Assembly: GCA_964405075.1 (NCBI GenBank)
Contig: CAYOMP010000112.1
Location: forward strand, 1 to 9,267
Origin: CAYOMP01 sp964405075
GTDB taxonomy: Bacteria; Bacillota; Clostridia; Lachnospirales; Lachnospiraceae
Reading direction: 5' to 3'
Length of the DNA stretch: 9,267 nucleotides
The notes under the pieces were generated by a model. The model worked only from the letters and a program-made list of their open reading frames with translations, was not told the origin of the DNA and searched no databases. Positions within the stretch are counted from its first letter, which is position 1. Each line of letters opens with the position of its first letter. Made by a program: the position numbers and the translations under genes. This document shows positions 1-6,336 of this stretch, piece after piece.

Positions 1-38
1 GCACAATCTACAACTGGAGGGAGGTTAGGTGTGAGACT

Positions 39-215
39 ATGTCAAATGTAATCGTAAAAGACAACGAGACTTTAGATAGCGCTTTACGCAGATTTAAAAG
101 AAACTGTGCAAAAGCTGGTATCCAGCAGGAAATTCGTAAGAGAGAACATTACGAAAAACCAAGCGTAAAACGTAAAAAGAAATCTGAAGCAGCTAGAAAG
201 CGTAAATATAACTAA
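39..215 (+). CDS. rpsU: 30S ribosomal protein S21
   Basis: Encodes a 58-residue basic protein that begins MSNVIVKDNETLDSALRRFK and ends in a Lys/Arg-rich tail (KRKKKSEAARKRKYN). This is the typical length and composition of bacterial S21, a small-subunit protein involved in initiation on mRNA. The start at 39 is the only in-frame ATG upstream of the conserved N-terminus. An AGGTG at 27-31 lies 7 nt before it, with a further GGAGG at 16-20. No promoter is visible in the 38 bases present, so it probably lies to the left of the window. The gene is closed by a strong terminator at 237-267, and the next genes are on the opposite strand, so rpsU ends its transcription unit here. The identification is very secure from sequence alone. 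Confidence 0.96.
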   Translation: MSNVIVKDNETLDSALRRFKRNCAKAGIQQEIRKREHYEKPSVKRKKKSEAARKRKYN

Positions 216-236
216 TATTTATTTGAGATTTATTCA

Positions 237-267
237 AAGAACTCCAATTATATTGGAGTTCTTTTTT
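237..267 (+). terminator. Intrinsic terminator of rpsU
   Basis: A perfect 12-bp stem (237-248 with 252-263, sequence AAGAACTCCAAT) has a 3-nt loop and runs into six T residues at 262-267. It starts 21 nt after the rpsU stop. On the minus strand the same hairpin is followed by only a short T stretch, so it may also slow transcripts of the convergent ABC operon, whose own terminator is not otherwise visible. The 116 bases from 268 to 383 hold no other feature that I can support. Confidence 0.93.
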
Positions 268-383
268 GTGAGTAGTGAAGAGAATACGATGCCTGCATGA
301 ACATTTAAAGAGTTGCCAACTATTAGAAACTTGCAGAATGAGTTCTTTGTAGTTGAGGAATAAGATAGTATACAATATAAGTA

Positions 384-1178
384 CTAGAAACGTTTTGAAA
401 TAACTTTTTCCAGAAAGGATAGTGTATTATAGAAAAGCATTGCCATTATACAGAGTAATATTATAGATAATAATAACCAATTCATTTTAAAGACTTGGCT
501 GCCATAGATTATTAAATAACCCAGTCCGGCGCGAGAAGCGAGAAATTCTCCAATAATAACTCCCACTAAACATAGACCTATATTAACCTTGGCAGTGCTT
601 AGAATAATTGGTACTGAGGCAGGTAAAACTACTTTTGTAAAAATATGAGATTTGTTCCCATGCAGTGTTAAAATCAATTTTTCAAAATCAGCATCTAGTT
701 CGTTAAATGAAGTGTGGAGTGTAATAATAGTTCCAAATATAGCTACGGACATACCACATAGTACAATTGTTTTAGTATTAGCACCTAACCATACAATTAG
801 CAGTGGTGCTAAGGCTGATTTTGGCAGACTGTTTAATATGATTAAATAGGGTTCTAATATTTTAGACAATCGTGGAAATAGCCAAATAACAGTTGCAAAT
901 GCTATTCCGGTAAAATTTACTAACAAAAAGCTGATAAGGGTTTCAATAAAGGTGATTCCTATGTGGTATAGGATAAATCCGTTATCTAATAGTTCCATAA
1001 AACATAAAATTATTATTGAAGGACTTCCAAAGATAAAGGAGTCTATTAATTCTAAGCGAGATGTTAATTCCCATAAAAATAGAAAAGTAATTAAAATAAC
1101 TGTCCTAAAGAAAATAATGGACAGTTTTTTTTGACGCTCTTTTTTTACAAAGGCCTCTTGACTAGATAGGGTAGCCAT
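384..1178 (-). CDS. ABC transporter permease, nitrate/sulfonate/taurine class
   Basis: A 264-residue inner-membrane permease of the SsuC/TauC/ThiX-like family. Hydrophobic segments lie near residues 22-38, 73-100, 111-131, 137-155, 187-212 and 232-256. The family block LNSLPKSALAPLLIVWLG is at 115-132. The cytoplasmic coupling loop that contacts the ATPase is at about 168-190 (LILTLHGNKSHIF...LPASVP), and the conserved GEFLASRAGLGYLI is at 210-223. Length is normal for the family. Its ATG follows the ATPase stop directly (TAAATG), so the two are translationally coupled. The substrate cannot be read from the permease: family members carry sulfonates, taurine, nitrate, thiamine precursors or riboflavin. 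No substrate-binding protein gene adjoins it. Downstream on the minus strand lies only the rpsU terminator. Confidence 0.9.
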   Translation of the reverse strand: MATLSSQEAFVKKERQKKLSIIFFRTVILITFLFLWELTSRLELIDSFIFGSPSIIILCFMELLDNGFILYHIGITFIETLISFLLVNFTGIAFATVIWLFPRLSKILEPYLIILNSLPKSALAPLLIVWLGANTKTIVLCGMSVAIFGTIITLHTSFNELDADFEKLILTLHGNKSHIFTKVVLPASVPIILSTAKVNIGLCLVGVIIGEFLASRAGLGYLIIYGSQVFKMNWLLLSIILLCIMAMLFYNTLSFLEKVISKRF

Positions 1179-1937
1179 TTAATTCAGCTCCTTCCATATT
1201 TCATTAAAATAAGTTTTGAATTCAGGGGTATTTCTTGAGGCAAAAGGAGTTATATTATCAGTTGAGTATATTATTGGAATGATTTTTTTTACAGTAGCGG
1301 GTCTATTTGAAAATACAACTACTTTATCAGACATACTTATAGCCTCTGATAAATCGTGAGTTACAAGGATTGCAGTCTTTTTCTCATGTTTTATTATTGA
1401 ACCAATGTCATCAGATACATTTAACCTTGTTTGATAGTCCAAAGCAGAAAAAGGTTCATCTAATAATAACAAGTCGGGTTCCAGAATGAGTGTTCTAATA
1501 AGAGCGGCCCTTTGTCGCATGCCACCTGAGAGTTCAGAAGGTCTGGAGTCTTTAAATTTGTACAAATCATAGGTTTTTAACATATCGAGGGCCTTTTGCT
1601 TGCTTTCTGAATTTAATGTATGTTGAATTTCTAAGCCTAATATTACGTTTTCGTAGATTGTACGCCATTCAAATAAGTGGTCTTTTTGGAGCATATATCC
1701 AATCTTTACATTTGACTTGGAAATAGGTAAATTATTTATGCTTAAGGAACCACTTTCAGGAGAGAGTAGTCCGAAAATTATTGATAAAAGTGTGGATTTG
1801 CCACATCCGCTAGGTCCAACTATAGAAACAAATTCCCCGTTTTTAACAGTAAAAGATATATTTTCTAGAGCTGGGATTTCGCCAGACAAAGAATGGTAAG
1901 CGTAACACAAATTATCTATAGTTAAATCGCAGTTCAT
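1179..1937 (-). CDS. ABC transporter ATP-binding protein, SsuB/TauB-like
   Basis: A 252-residue ATPase that would power the permease encoded directly downstream. All catalytic motifs are intact: Walker A GPSGCGKST at 41-49, Q-loop glutamine Q84 (MLQKDHLFEW), signature LSGGMRQR at 136-143, Walker B LLLLDEP at 156-162, D-loop SALD and switch histidine H194 (LVTHDLSEA). The LFEWRTIYENV sequence after the Q-loop and the NRPATVKK stretch near 211-218 are typical of the nitrate/sulfonate/taurine importer class. The start is supported by AGGAG 6 nt upstream on the minus strand. It is the first gene of a two-gene operon driven by the promoter at 1961-1989. The usual periplasmic/lipoprotein partner is absent from both sides, since both flanking genes (rpsU and queH) are on the opposite strand. 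Confidence 0.92.
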   Translation of the reverse strand: MNCDLTIDNLCYAYHSLSGEIPALENISFTVKNGEFVSIVGPSGCGKSTLLSIIFGLLSPESGSLSINNLPISKSNVKIGYMLQKDHLFEWRTIYENVILGLEIQHTLNSESKQKALDMLKTYDLYKFKDSRPSELSGGMRQRAALIRTLILEPDLLLLDEPFSALDYQTRLNVSDDIGSIIKHEKKTAILVTHDLSEAISMSDKVVVFSNRPATVKKIIPIIYSTDNITPFASRNTPEFKTYFNEIWKELN

Positions 1938-1960
1938 TTCTTACTCCTACAAAAGTTATA

Positions 1961-1989
1961 TTTATATAGTATGAAAAAATTTATAACAA
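1961..1989 (-). promoter_or_regulatory. Promoter of the ABC importer operon
   Basis: On the minus strand, TTGTTA (1989-1984) and TATAAA (1966-1961) are separated by exactly 17 nt. They lie 24 nt upstream of the ATPase start, which is preceded by AGGAG with a 6-nt gap. The -35 hexamer lies inside the dyad at 1981-1999. This is a sequence-match prediction. Confidence 0.6.
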
Positions 1990-1999
1990 TGTGTTATAA
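1981..1999. promoter_or_regulatory. Perfect 19-bp dyad, candidate operator between divergent promoters
   Basis: TTATAACA (1981-1988) and TGTTATAA (1992-1999) form perfect 8-bp inverted arms around ATG. The dyad covers the -35 box of the leftward ABC promoter and most of the -10 box of the rightward queH promoter, where a repressor could block both. I do not recognise the regulator. AT-rich palindromes also arise by chance, but eight perfect pairs in exactly this position are notable. Confidence 0.45.
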
Positions 2000-2000
2000 T
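1992..2000 (+). promoter_or_regulatory. Extended -10 promoter of queH
   Basis: TGTTATAAT is a consensus -10 hexamer (TATAAT, 1995-2000) with the TGn extension. No good -35 box lies 17 nt upstream (only TGAAAA), as is common for extended -10 promoters. It would give a leader of about 30 nt before the queH ATG, too short for a riboswitch. Confidence 0.6.
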
Positions 2001-2037
2001 GAACGAGGAATATTATTAGTTAAAGAGAGATATTTTT

Positions 2038-2700
2038 ATGAAAACACAAGTAAACAATACCAATAAAAGGAATTATCAAAAGGAATTGGATAAACTGATT
2101 ATGCAATTAGAAAAAGAGGGTAGAGTACCTACTTTGTTTCTTCATAGTTGTTGTGCCCCTTGTAGTAGTTATTGTATAGAGTATTTGTCCCAGTATTTTG
2201 AAATTTCGATTTTTTATTATAATCCTAATATTTATCCTCCAGAAGAGTATGAGCATAGAGTAGAGGAACAAAAGCGATTAGTATCCGAGATGAGTTTAAA
2301 ATACCCTGTAACGGTAATAGAAGGTAAATTTGAACCAGATAAATTCTATAATACGGTTAAAGGTTTGGAAAAGGAAAAAGAAGGCGGAGCAAGATGTTTT
2401 AAATGCTATGAAATGCGACTTCGTGAAGCAGGATTAGAGGCAAGTAAAAGAGGATTCGATTATTTTACAACAACACTTTCAATTAGTCCTTTAAAAAATG
2501 CAGACAAGTTAAATGAAATAGGTGAAAGTGTAGCTAAAGAGGTGGGAGTTGCTTACTTGAATTCAGATTTTAAGAAAAAGAATGGGTATAAAAGGTCAGT
2601 TGAACTATCAAAAGAACATAATCTGTACAGACAGAATTATTGTGGGTGTGTTTTTTCTAAAAAGGAAAGTGAAGAACGAGAATCCCATACTTTACAGTAA
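2038..2700 (+). CDS. queH: Epoxyqueuosine reductase QueH
   Basis: A 220-residue protein of the QueH (former DUF208) family, which performs the last step of queuosine synthesis: reduction of epoxyqueuosine to queuosine in the wobble position of GUN-anticodon tRNAs. It is unrelated to the cobalamin-dependent enzyme QueG. The diagnostic cysteine motif HSCCAPCSSYC is at 36-46 (C38, C39, C42). It is followed by the family block YYNPNIYPPEEY (60-71), CFKC at 120-123, TTTLSISPLKN (145-154) and a C-terminal CGC at 202-204. The adjacent cysteine pairs are known in this family to bind metal cofactors. Length is normal. The ATG at 2038 has a modest purine-rich site (AAAGAGAGA) 7-8 nt upstream. It is transcribed away from the ABC operon. 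argH follows after 60 nt and may be partly read through from here. Confidence 0.93.
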   Translation: MKTQVNNTNKRNYQKELDKLIMQLEKEGRVPTLFLHSCCAPCSSYCIEYLSQYFEISIFYYNPNIYPPEEYEHRVEEQKRLVSEMSLKYPVTVIEGKFEPDKFYNTVKGLEKEKEGGARCFKCYEMRLREAGLEASKRGFDYFTTTLSISPLKNADKLNEIGESVAKEVGVAYLNSDFKKKNGYKRSVELSKEHNLYRQNYCGCVFSKKESEERESHTLQ

Positions 2701-2711
2701 AAGTTTTTTTT
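2689..2711 (+). terminator. Possible weak terminator at the end of queH
   Basis: A 5-bp AT-rich stem (ACTTT 2689-2693 with AAAGT 2700-2704, 6-nt loop) runs into eight T residues at 2704-2711 and overlaps the queH stop codon. The stem is weak, so this may be leaky or fortuitous. If leaky, argH is partly cotranscribed with queH. Confidence 0.3.
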
Positions 2712-2737
2712 GATAAACTATGTAGAAATGTAAAAAT
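2710..2737 (+). promoter_or_regulatory. Possible promoter of argH
   Basis: TTGATA (2710-2715) is followed, 16 nt later, by AAAAAT (2732-2737), which carries a TGT extension immediately upstream (2729-2731). The -10 box matches the consensus at only four of six positions, so this is a weak prediction. The short leader shows no riboswitch or T-box. Confidence 0.3.
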
Positions 2738-2760
2738 ATACAGAAAAGAGGAATAATTAT

Positions 2761-4140
2761 ATGGCTCAGTTATGGGGAGGACGTTTCACTAAAGAAACAG
2801 ATCAATTAGTATATAATTTTAATGCATCAATTTCATTTGATCAGAAATTTTATAAACAGGATATAAATGGAAGCATTGCTCATGTTACAATGCTTGCAAA
2901 ACAAGGGATATTAACTAATGAAGAAAAGGCTCAGATTATCGCAGGACTAGAAGGGATTCTTTCTGATGTTGAATCTGGTAAATTAGAAATCTCGGATAAA
3001 TATGAGGACATTCATAGTTTTGTAGAAGCCAATCTAATTGATAGAATTGGAGAAGTTGGAAAAAAATTACACACTGGCAGAAGCAGAAATGACCAGGTAG
3101 CTCTTGATATGAAATTGTATGTAAGAGATGAAATTATCGAAATTGATACCTTGGTAAAGGATTTGCTTAATGTAATTATGAATGTAATGGAAGAAAATAT
3201 CGATACATTTATGCCAGGTTTTACACATTTGCAGAAGGCACAGCCTATTACATTAGCACATCACGCAGGTGCTTATTTTGAAATGTTTAAAAGAGACAGA
3301 CAGAGATTGATGGATATTTATAATAGATTAAACTTCTGTCCATTAGGTTCAGGTGCATTAGCAGGAACAACATATCCATTGGATAGAGATTATACAGCTG
3401 AATTATTAGGTTTTAAAGAAGCTACTTTAAACAGTATGGATTCTGTATCAGATAGAGATTATGTAATTGAGCTGTTATCTGCATTATCTACTATTATGAT
3501 GCATTTAAGCCGTTTTTCAGAAGAAATTATTATATGGAATACAAACGAATACAAATTCGTTGAATTAGATGATGCGTATAGTACTGGAAGTAGTATTATG
3601 CCACAGAAGAAAAATCCGGATATTGCTGAATTGGTAAGAGGTAAGACAGGTAGAGTATATGGTGCATTAATGTCCATTCTTACTACAATGAAGGGACTTC
3701 CATTAGCTTATAATAAAGATATGCAGGAAGATAAGGAATTAACATTTGATGCTATTGATACTGTAAAGGGATGTTTAGCATTATTTACAGGTATGTTAAA
3801 GACTACAAGATTTAATAAAGAAGCTATGGCTAGCAGTGCTAAGGGTGGATTTACTAACGCAACAGATGTAGCAGATTATCTTGTAAATAAAGGTATGCCT
3901 TTTAGAGATGCACATAGTGTGTCAGGACGTCTTGTTTTGAAGTGTATTGATAAAAATTGTGCTCTTGATGATTTATCATTAGAAGAATACAAAGAGGAAA
4001 GTGAATTATTCGAAAAGGATATTTACGAGGCTATCAGTATGTATACTTGTGTAAGTAAACGTATGACTAAGGGAGCACCGGGAATGGACGCAATGAAAGA
4101 AGTAATTAAGGTTAACAAAGATTATTTACTAAAAAATTAA
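2761..4140 (+). CDS. argH: Argininosuccinate lyase
   Basis: A 459-residue cytosolic enzyme that cleaves argininosuccinate to arginine and fumarate, the last step of arginine synthesis. It belongs to the aspartase/fumarase superfamily and acts as a homotetramer. Seen in the sequence: the N-terminal MAQLWGGRF, the substrate-binding TGRSRNDQ at 105-112, the conserved THLQKAQP at 155-162 with its catalytic-region histidine H156, GSGALAGTTYPLDR at 196-209, and the superfamily signature GSSIMPQKKNPD at 276-287, whose flexible loop carries the catalytic serine. Length is normal and no key residue is missing. An AGAGG at 2747-2751 lies 9 nt before the ATG. The usual partner argG is not adjacent, so the arginine genes are dispersed in this genome or at least split here. 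A strong terminator lies at 4221-4260. Confidence 0.97.
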   Translation: MAQLWGGRFTKETDQLVYNFNASISFDQKFYKQDINGSIAHVTMLAKQGILTNEEKAQIIAGLEGILSDVESGKLEISDKYEDIHSFVEANLIDRIGEVGKKLHTGRSRNDQVALDMKLYVRDEIIEIDTLVKDLLNVIMNVMEENIDTFMPGFTHLQKAQPITLAHHAGAYFEMFKRDRQRLMDIYNRLNFCPLGSGALAGTTYPLDRDYTAELLGFKEATLNSMDSVSDRDYVIELLSALSTIMMHLSRFSEEIIIWNTNEYKFVELDDAYSTGSSIMPQKKNPDIAELVRGKTGRVYGALMSILTTMKGLPLAYNKDMQEDKELTFDAIDTVKGCLALFTGMLKTTRFNKEAMASSAKGGFTNATDVADYLVNKGMPFRDAHSVSGRLVLKCIDKNCALDDLSLEEYKEESELFEKDIYEAISMYTCVSKRMTKGAPGMDAMKEVIKVNKDYLLKN

Positions 4141-4148
4141 AAAAGTGG

Positions 4149-4180
4149 TTGATTTTTTTATCGAAATAGGGTAGTATACT
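4149..4180 (+). promoter_or_regulatory. Possible promoter in the argH-asd gap
   Basis: TTGATT (4149-4154) is followed by TAGTAT (4172-4177, 17-nt spacer), which overlaps a better -10-like TATACT at 4175-4180. The nine bases TATACTTAA recur at 4383-4391 upstream of asd. If active, this promoter would make a transcript of about 75 nt ending at the 4221-4260 terminator. The -35 and -10 matches are moderate. Confidence 0.3.
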
Positions 4181-4220
4181 TAAAGGAAAGACAAGTGTAC
4201 GCGGTAGAAAAACAAATTAT

Positions 4221-4260
4221 AAGTTCTGTTTCTAAAGTGTATGTGAAACAGAACTTTTTT
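4221..4260 (+). terminator. Intrinsic terminator downstream of argH
   Basis: A perfect 12-bp stem (AAGTTCTGTTTC, 4221-4232, with 4245-4256) encloses a 12-nt loop and is followed by a run of six T at 4255-4260. It lies 80 nt after the argH stop and would end argH transcription, or that of a short RNA begun at about 4187. Confidence 0.85.
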
Positions 4261-4354
4261 AATTCATAGGAAAGTCCTCCTATGAATTAAAAAATGCTAC
4301 GCATTGGATTCACATTCGTGCAAGAATGTGCCAAGGCACATTCTTTGTTCTGTT
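4247..4354. repeat. Nested inverted-repeat element (candidate dispersed palindromic repeat)
   Basis: Three nested symmetries sit end to end. Outer 8-bp arms AACAGAAC (4247-4254) and GTTCTGTT (4347-4354) enclose two hairpins. The first, starting at the very next base, is a perfect 17-bp stem (4255-4271 with 4278-4294, 6-nt loop) containing AATTCATAGGA. The second is an 11-bp complementarity (AAGAATGTGCC 4322-4332 with 4335-4345). A second CACATTC copy at 4311-4317 can pair with GAATGTG (4324-4330) instead, giving an alternative fold. The left outer arm is also the right arm of the argH terminator. No ORF lies inside. The architecture suggests a non-autonomous palindromic repeat or a structured RNA. 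Copy number cannot be judged from one window. Confidence 0.5.
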
Positions 4355-4360
4355 CTAGCC

Positions 4361-4388
4361 TTATAAGGGAAGGCATATAGCGTATACT
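4361..4388 (+). promoter_or_regulatory. asd: Possible asd promoter with CCTTATAAGG palindrome
   Basis: TATACT (4383-4388) is a good -10 hexamer. TTATAA at 4361-4366, 16 nt upstream, is a poor -35. A perfect 10-bp palindrome, CCTTATAAGG, spans 4359-4368 over the presumed -35 region. The transcript would begin about 25-30 nt before the ATG, leaving no room for a lysine riboswitch or other leader. Confidence 0.3.
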
Positions 4389-4421
4389 TAATATAAATTT
4401 ATAAAAGAGGAGTATGAAATT

Positions 4422-5507
4422 ATGAGTCAGAAATTAAGAGTTGGAATTTTAGGTGCTACAGGAATGGTAGGTCAGAGATTTATTTCTCTGTTAGAAAATC
4501 ATCCATGGTTTGAGGTTGTTACTGTTGCAGCAAGTCCACGTTCAGCAGGAAAAACTTACGAAGAAGCTGTAGGAGACAGATGGAAAATGACAACTCCAAT
4601 GCCAGAAGCAGTTAAGAAATTAGTAGTAATGAATGTTAATGAAGTTGAGAAGGTTGCAGCTGAAGTTGATTTTGTATTCAGTGCAGTTGATATGACAAAG
4701 GATGAAATCAAAGCTATTGAAGAAGCTTATGCAAAAACAGAAACTCCAGTAGTTTCTAACAATAGTGCACATCGTTGGACTCCAGATGTTCCTATGGTTG
4801 TTCCGGAAATCAACCCAGAACACTTCAAAGTTATAGATGATCAGAAGAAACGTCTTGGTACTACAAGAGGTTTCGTAGCAGTAAAACCTAACTGTTCAAT
4901 TCAAAGTTATGCTCCTGCATTTGCAGCATGGAAAGAGTTCGAGCCAACAGTAGCAGTAGTTTCTACATACCAGGCTATCTCAGGAGCTGGTAAGACATTT
5001 AAAGAGTGGCCAGAAATGGTTGAAAATGTTATTCCATACATTGGCGGAGAAGAAGAAAAGAGCGAACAGGAACCACTAAGAGTATTTGGTAAAGTTGAAA
5101 ATGGTGTTATCGTTAAAGCTCAGGAACCAACTATTACAGCACAGTGTATCAGAGTTCCAGTATTAAATGGTCATACAGCATCTGTATTTGTTTCATTTAG
5201 AAAGAAACCAACTAAGGAACAGTTAATTGAAAAATTAGTTAACTTTAAAGGTCTTCCACAGGAATTAGAATTGCCAAGTGCACCAAAGCAGTTCATCAGA
5301 TATATGGAAGAAGATAATCGTCCACAGGTAAATTTGGATGTTGATTATGAAAATGGTATGGGTGTTTCAATCGGTAGATTAAGAGAAGATACAGTATATG
5401 ACTTCAAATTTGTAGGTCTTTCACACAATACAGTACGTGGTGCTGCAGGTGGAGCTGTTCTTTGTGCAGAATTATTAAAAGCACAGGGATATATTCAGGC
5501 TAAATAA
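4422..5507 (+). CDS. asd: Aspartate-semialdehyde dehydrogenase
   Basis: A 361-residue cytosolic NADPH-dependent enzyme that reduces aspartyl-4-phosphate to aspartate-4-semialdehyde. This is the shared step towards lysine, diaminopimelate, threonine and methionine. The Rossmann motif GILGATGMVGQRF lies at 8-20. The catalytic cysteine is C158 in VKPNCSIQSYAP (154-165), and the active-site histidine is H251 in RVPVLNGHTASV (244-255). The C-terminus has the conserved SHNTVRGAAGGAVL (334-347). The wording of these motifs and the length fit the archaeal/fungal-like class of the enzyme, which many Clostridia carry, better than the classical E. coli type. The ATG is preceded by AGAGGAG at 4406-4412, 9 nt upstream. 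An earlier ATG at 4414 is out of frame and stops within four codons. The gene is monocistronic, with a terminator at 5526-5551. Confidence 0.97.
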   Translation: MSQKLRVGILGATGMVGQRFISLLENHPWFEVVTVAASPRSAGKTYEEAVGDRWKMTTPMPEAVKKLVVMNVNEVEKVAAEVDFVFSAVDMTKDEIKAIEEAYAKTETPVVSNNSAHRWTPDVPMVVPEINPEHFKVIDDQKKRLGTTRGFVAVKPNCSIQSYAPAFAAWKEFEPTVAVVSTYQAISGAGKTFKEWPEMVENVIPYIGGEEEKSEQEPLRVFGKVENGVIVKAQEPTITAQCIRVPVLNGHTASVFVSFRKKPTKEQLIEKLVNFKGLPQELELPSAPKQFIRYMEEDNRPQVNLDVDYENGMGVSIGRLREDTVYDFKFVGLSHNTVRGAAGGAVLCAELLKAQGYIQAK

Positions 5508-5525
5508 TTGATTATTATGTAGGTT

Positions 5526-5551
5526 AGGGATGTGAGTAATCACATCCCTTT
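5526..5551 (+). terminator. Intrinsic terminator of asd
   Basis: A perfect 10-bp stem, AGGGATGTGA (5526-5535) with TCACATCCCT (5540-5549), is closed by a stable GTAA (GNRA-type) tetraloop 18 nt after the asd stop. The T-tract is short (TTT, then GTG), so termination may be incomplete. Confidence 0.75.
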
Positions 5552-5559
5552 GTGATATA

Positions 5560-5586
5560 TTGCAAATATGCAGTATATGTTATAAG
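5560..5586 (+). promoter_or_regulatory. Possible promoter of the CPBP gene
   Basis: An extended -10 element, TGT plus TATAAG (5578-5586), resembles the one before queH. A TTGCAA at 5560-5565 precedes it with a short 15-nt spacer. The downstream ribosome binding site is AGGGGGT at 5617-5623. Confidence 0.35.
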
Positions 5587-5635
5587 ATATAAGACGTAAA
5601 TATCAAGTATGTAAATAGGGGGTATAAGTTATAAA

Positions 5636-6292
5636 ATGAGAAAAGAGAATTTTTGGGTTATGATTTGGAATTTAATATATCCAATACTTATTTATTTTGG
5701 AATAACATTGGCTGTAAGTGTCACATTTTCAATGATTAATGGTTTGGCATTACAGGCAGAGATGACGGCTGGTGGGCAGGCATTAAATTTCACTGAATAT
5801 ACTAACAAATTGACAGAGAAAGTTTATGGAATGTCAATGTTGATGACTTTTATTGCGGCTACAGTGACAACTCCTCTTATGATTTTCTTTTATAGAAACG
5901 ATATTAAGAGAAGAAAACAAGAATATGACAATAGACCATCAGTTATTTGGTATCTTCCGATTATTGTGGTTTCGGTGTTAGCATGTATTAGTGTCAATGT
6001 GATTTTATCATTAAGTAATTTGGGAAAAGTATTTCCAGGATTTGAAGAAGTATCTAAGGCGATATATGGTGGTAGCATTGTTTGGGAAGTATTGGCAGCT
6101 TGCGTAGCAGCACCAGTTATTGAGGAACTGATATTTAGAGGAATTGTGTATAGTCGAGCAAGAAATAATATGAAACCAATTGTTGCCATGATTGTATCTA
6201 GTTTTCTGTTTGGTGCATATCATATGAACGTTGTGCAAGGAGTATATGCCTTTATAATTGGTATGCTATTTGTTTTTATTTATGAAAATTAA
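5636..6292 (+). CDS. CPBP family intramembrane metalloprotease, N-terminal part (reading frame broken)
   Basis: 218 residues of a multi-pass membrane protein of the CPBP (CAAX protease and bacteriocin-processing, Abi) family, glutamate-type intramembrane proteases. Hydrophobic segments lie near 9-37, 66-86, 103-126, 150-165, 181-195 and 199-216. Family motif 1, EELIFRGIVYSR, is at 163-174 with the paired glutamates E163/E164 and R168. Motif 2, FLFGAYH, ends in H196. The stop at 6290-6292 comes just before the third family motif (about P-x-x-x-H-x-x-x-N). Reading one base over from 6286, the sequence continues YEK-LRIDNYPIIY and enters the N gap in the same frame as the 6337-6528 ORF. One missing A in the AAAA run at 6285-6288 would explain this. 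Physiological substrates of most members are unknown; roles in bacteriocin immunity or peptide maturation are known for a few. The ATG lies 12 nt after AGGGGGT, a slightly long gap. Confidence 0.85.
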   Translation: MRKENFWVMIWNLIYPILIYFGITLAVSVTFSMINGLALQAEMTAGGQALNFTEYTNKLTEKVYGMSMLMTFIAATVTTPLMIFFYRNDIKRRKQEYDNRPSVIWYLPIIVVSVLACISVNVILSLSNLGKVFPGFEEVSKAIYGGSIVWEVLAACVAAPVIEELIFRGIVYSRARNNMKPIVAMIVSSFLFGAYHMNVVQGVYAFIIGMLFVFIYEN

Positions 6293-6320
6293 GAATAGAT
6301 AATTATCCAATTATATATAT

Positions 6321-6330
6321 NNNNNNNNNN
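6321..6330. other. Assembly gap (10 N)
   Basis: Ten unresolved bases interrupt the CPBP gene. The bases just before (TTATATATAT) are low complexity and may be of poor quality. Taken as exactly 10, the gap keeps the left (frame-shifted) and right halves in one frame, and places the conserved N of NLMSV eight residues after the P of PIIY. That is the family spacing, so 10 may be the true size and not a placeholder. Confidence 0.95.
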
Positions 6331-6336
6331 AACTTA

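Noticed and set aside
193..375. Minus-strand 60-residue ORF across the rpsU end and terminator
   Set aside because: It lies over the rpsU terminator hairpin and 3' end, has no ribosome binding site and a composition expected of AT-rich chance ORFs.
2001..2037. preQ1 riboswitch before queH
   Set aside because: The leader from the predicted start to the ATG is only about 30 nt and lacks the small preQ1 hairpin and A-rich tail pattern.
3459..3677. Minus-strand 72-residue ORF inside argH
   Set aside because: It overlaps the highly conserved catalytic region of argH, so the open frame is a by-product of that sequence.
4247..4354. CRISPR array or insertion sequence in the argH-asd gap
   Set aside because: There are no regularly spaced direct repeats with unique spacers and no transposase ORF; the symmetry is inverted and single-copy within the window.
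4141..4421. Lysine riboswitch or T-box controlling asd
   Set aside because: No T-box motif or lysine-riboswitch core is visible, and the structured part ends upstream of the likely asd promoter at 4361-4388.
5890..6238. Minus-strand ORFs of 75 and 99 residues inside the CPBP gene
   Set aside because: They are antisense shadows of a well-supported coding region, overlap each other, and show no recognisable domain.
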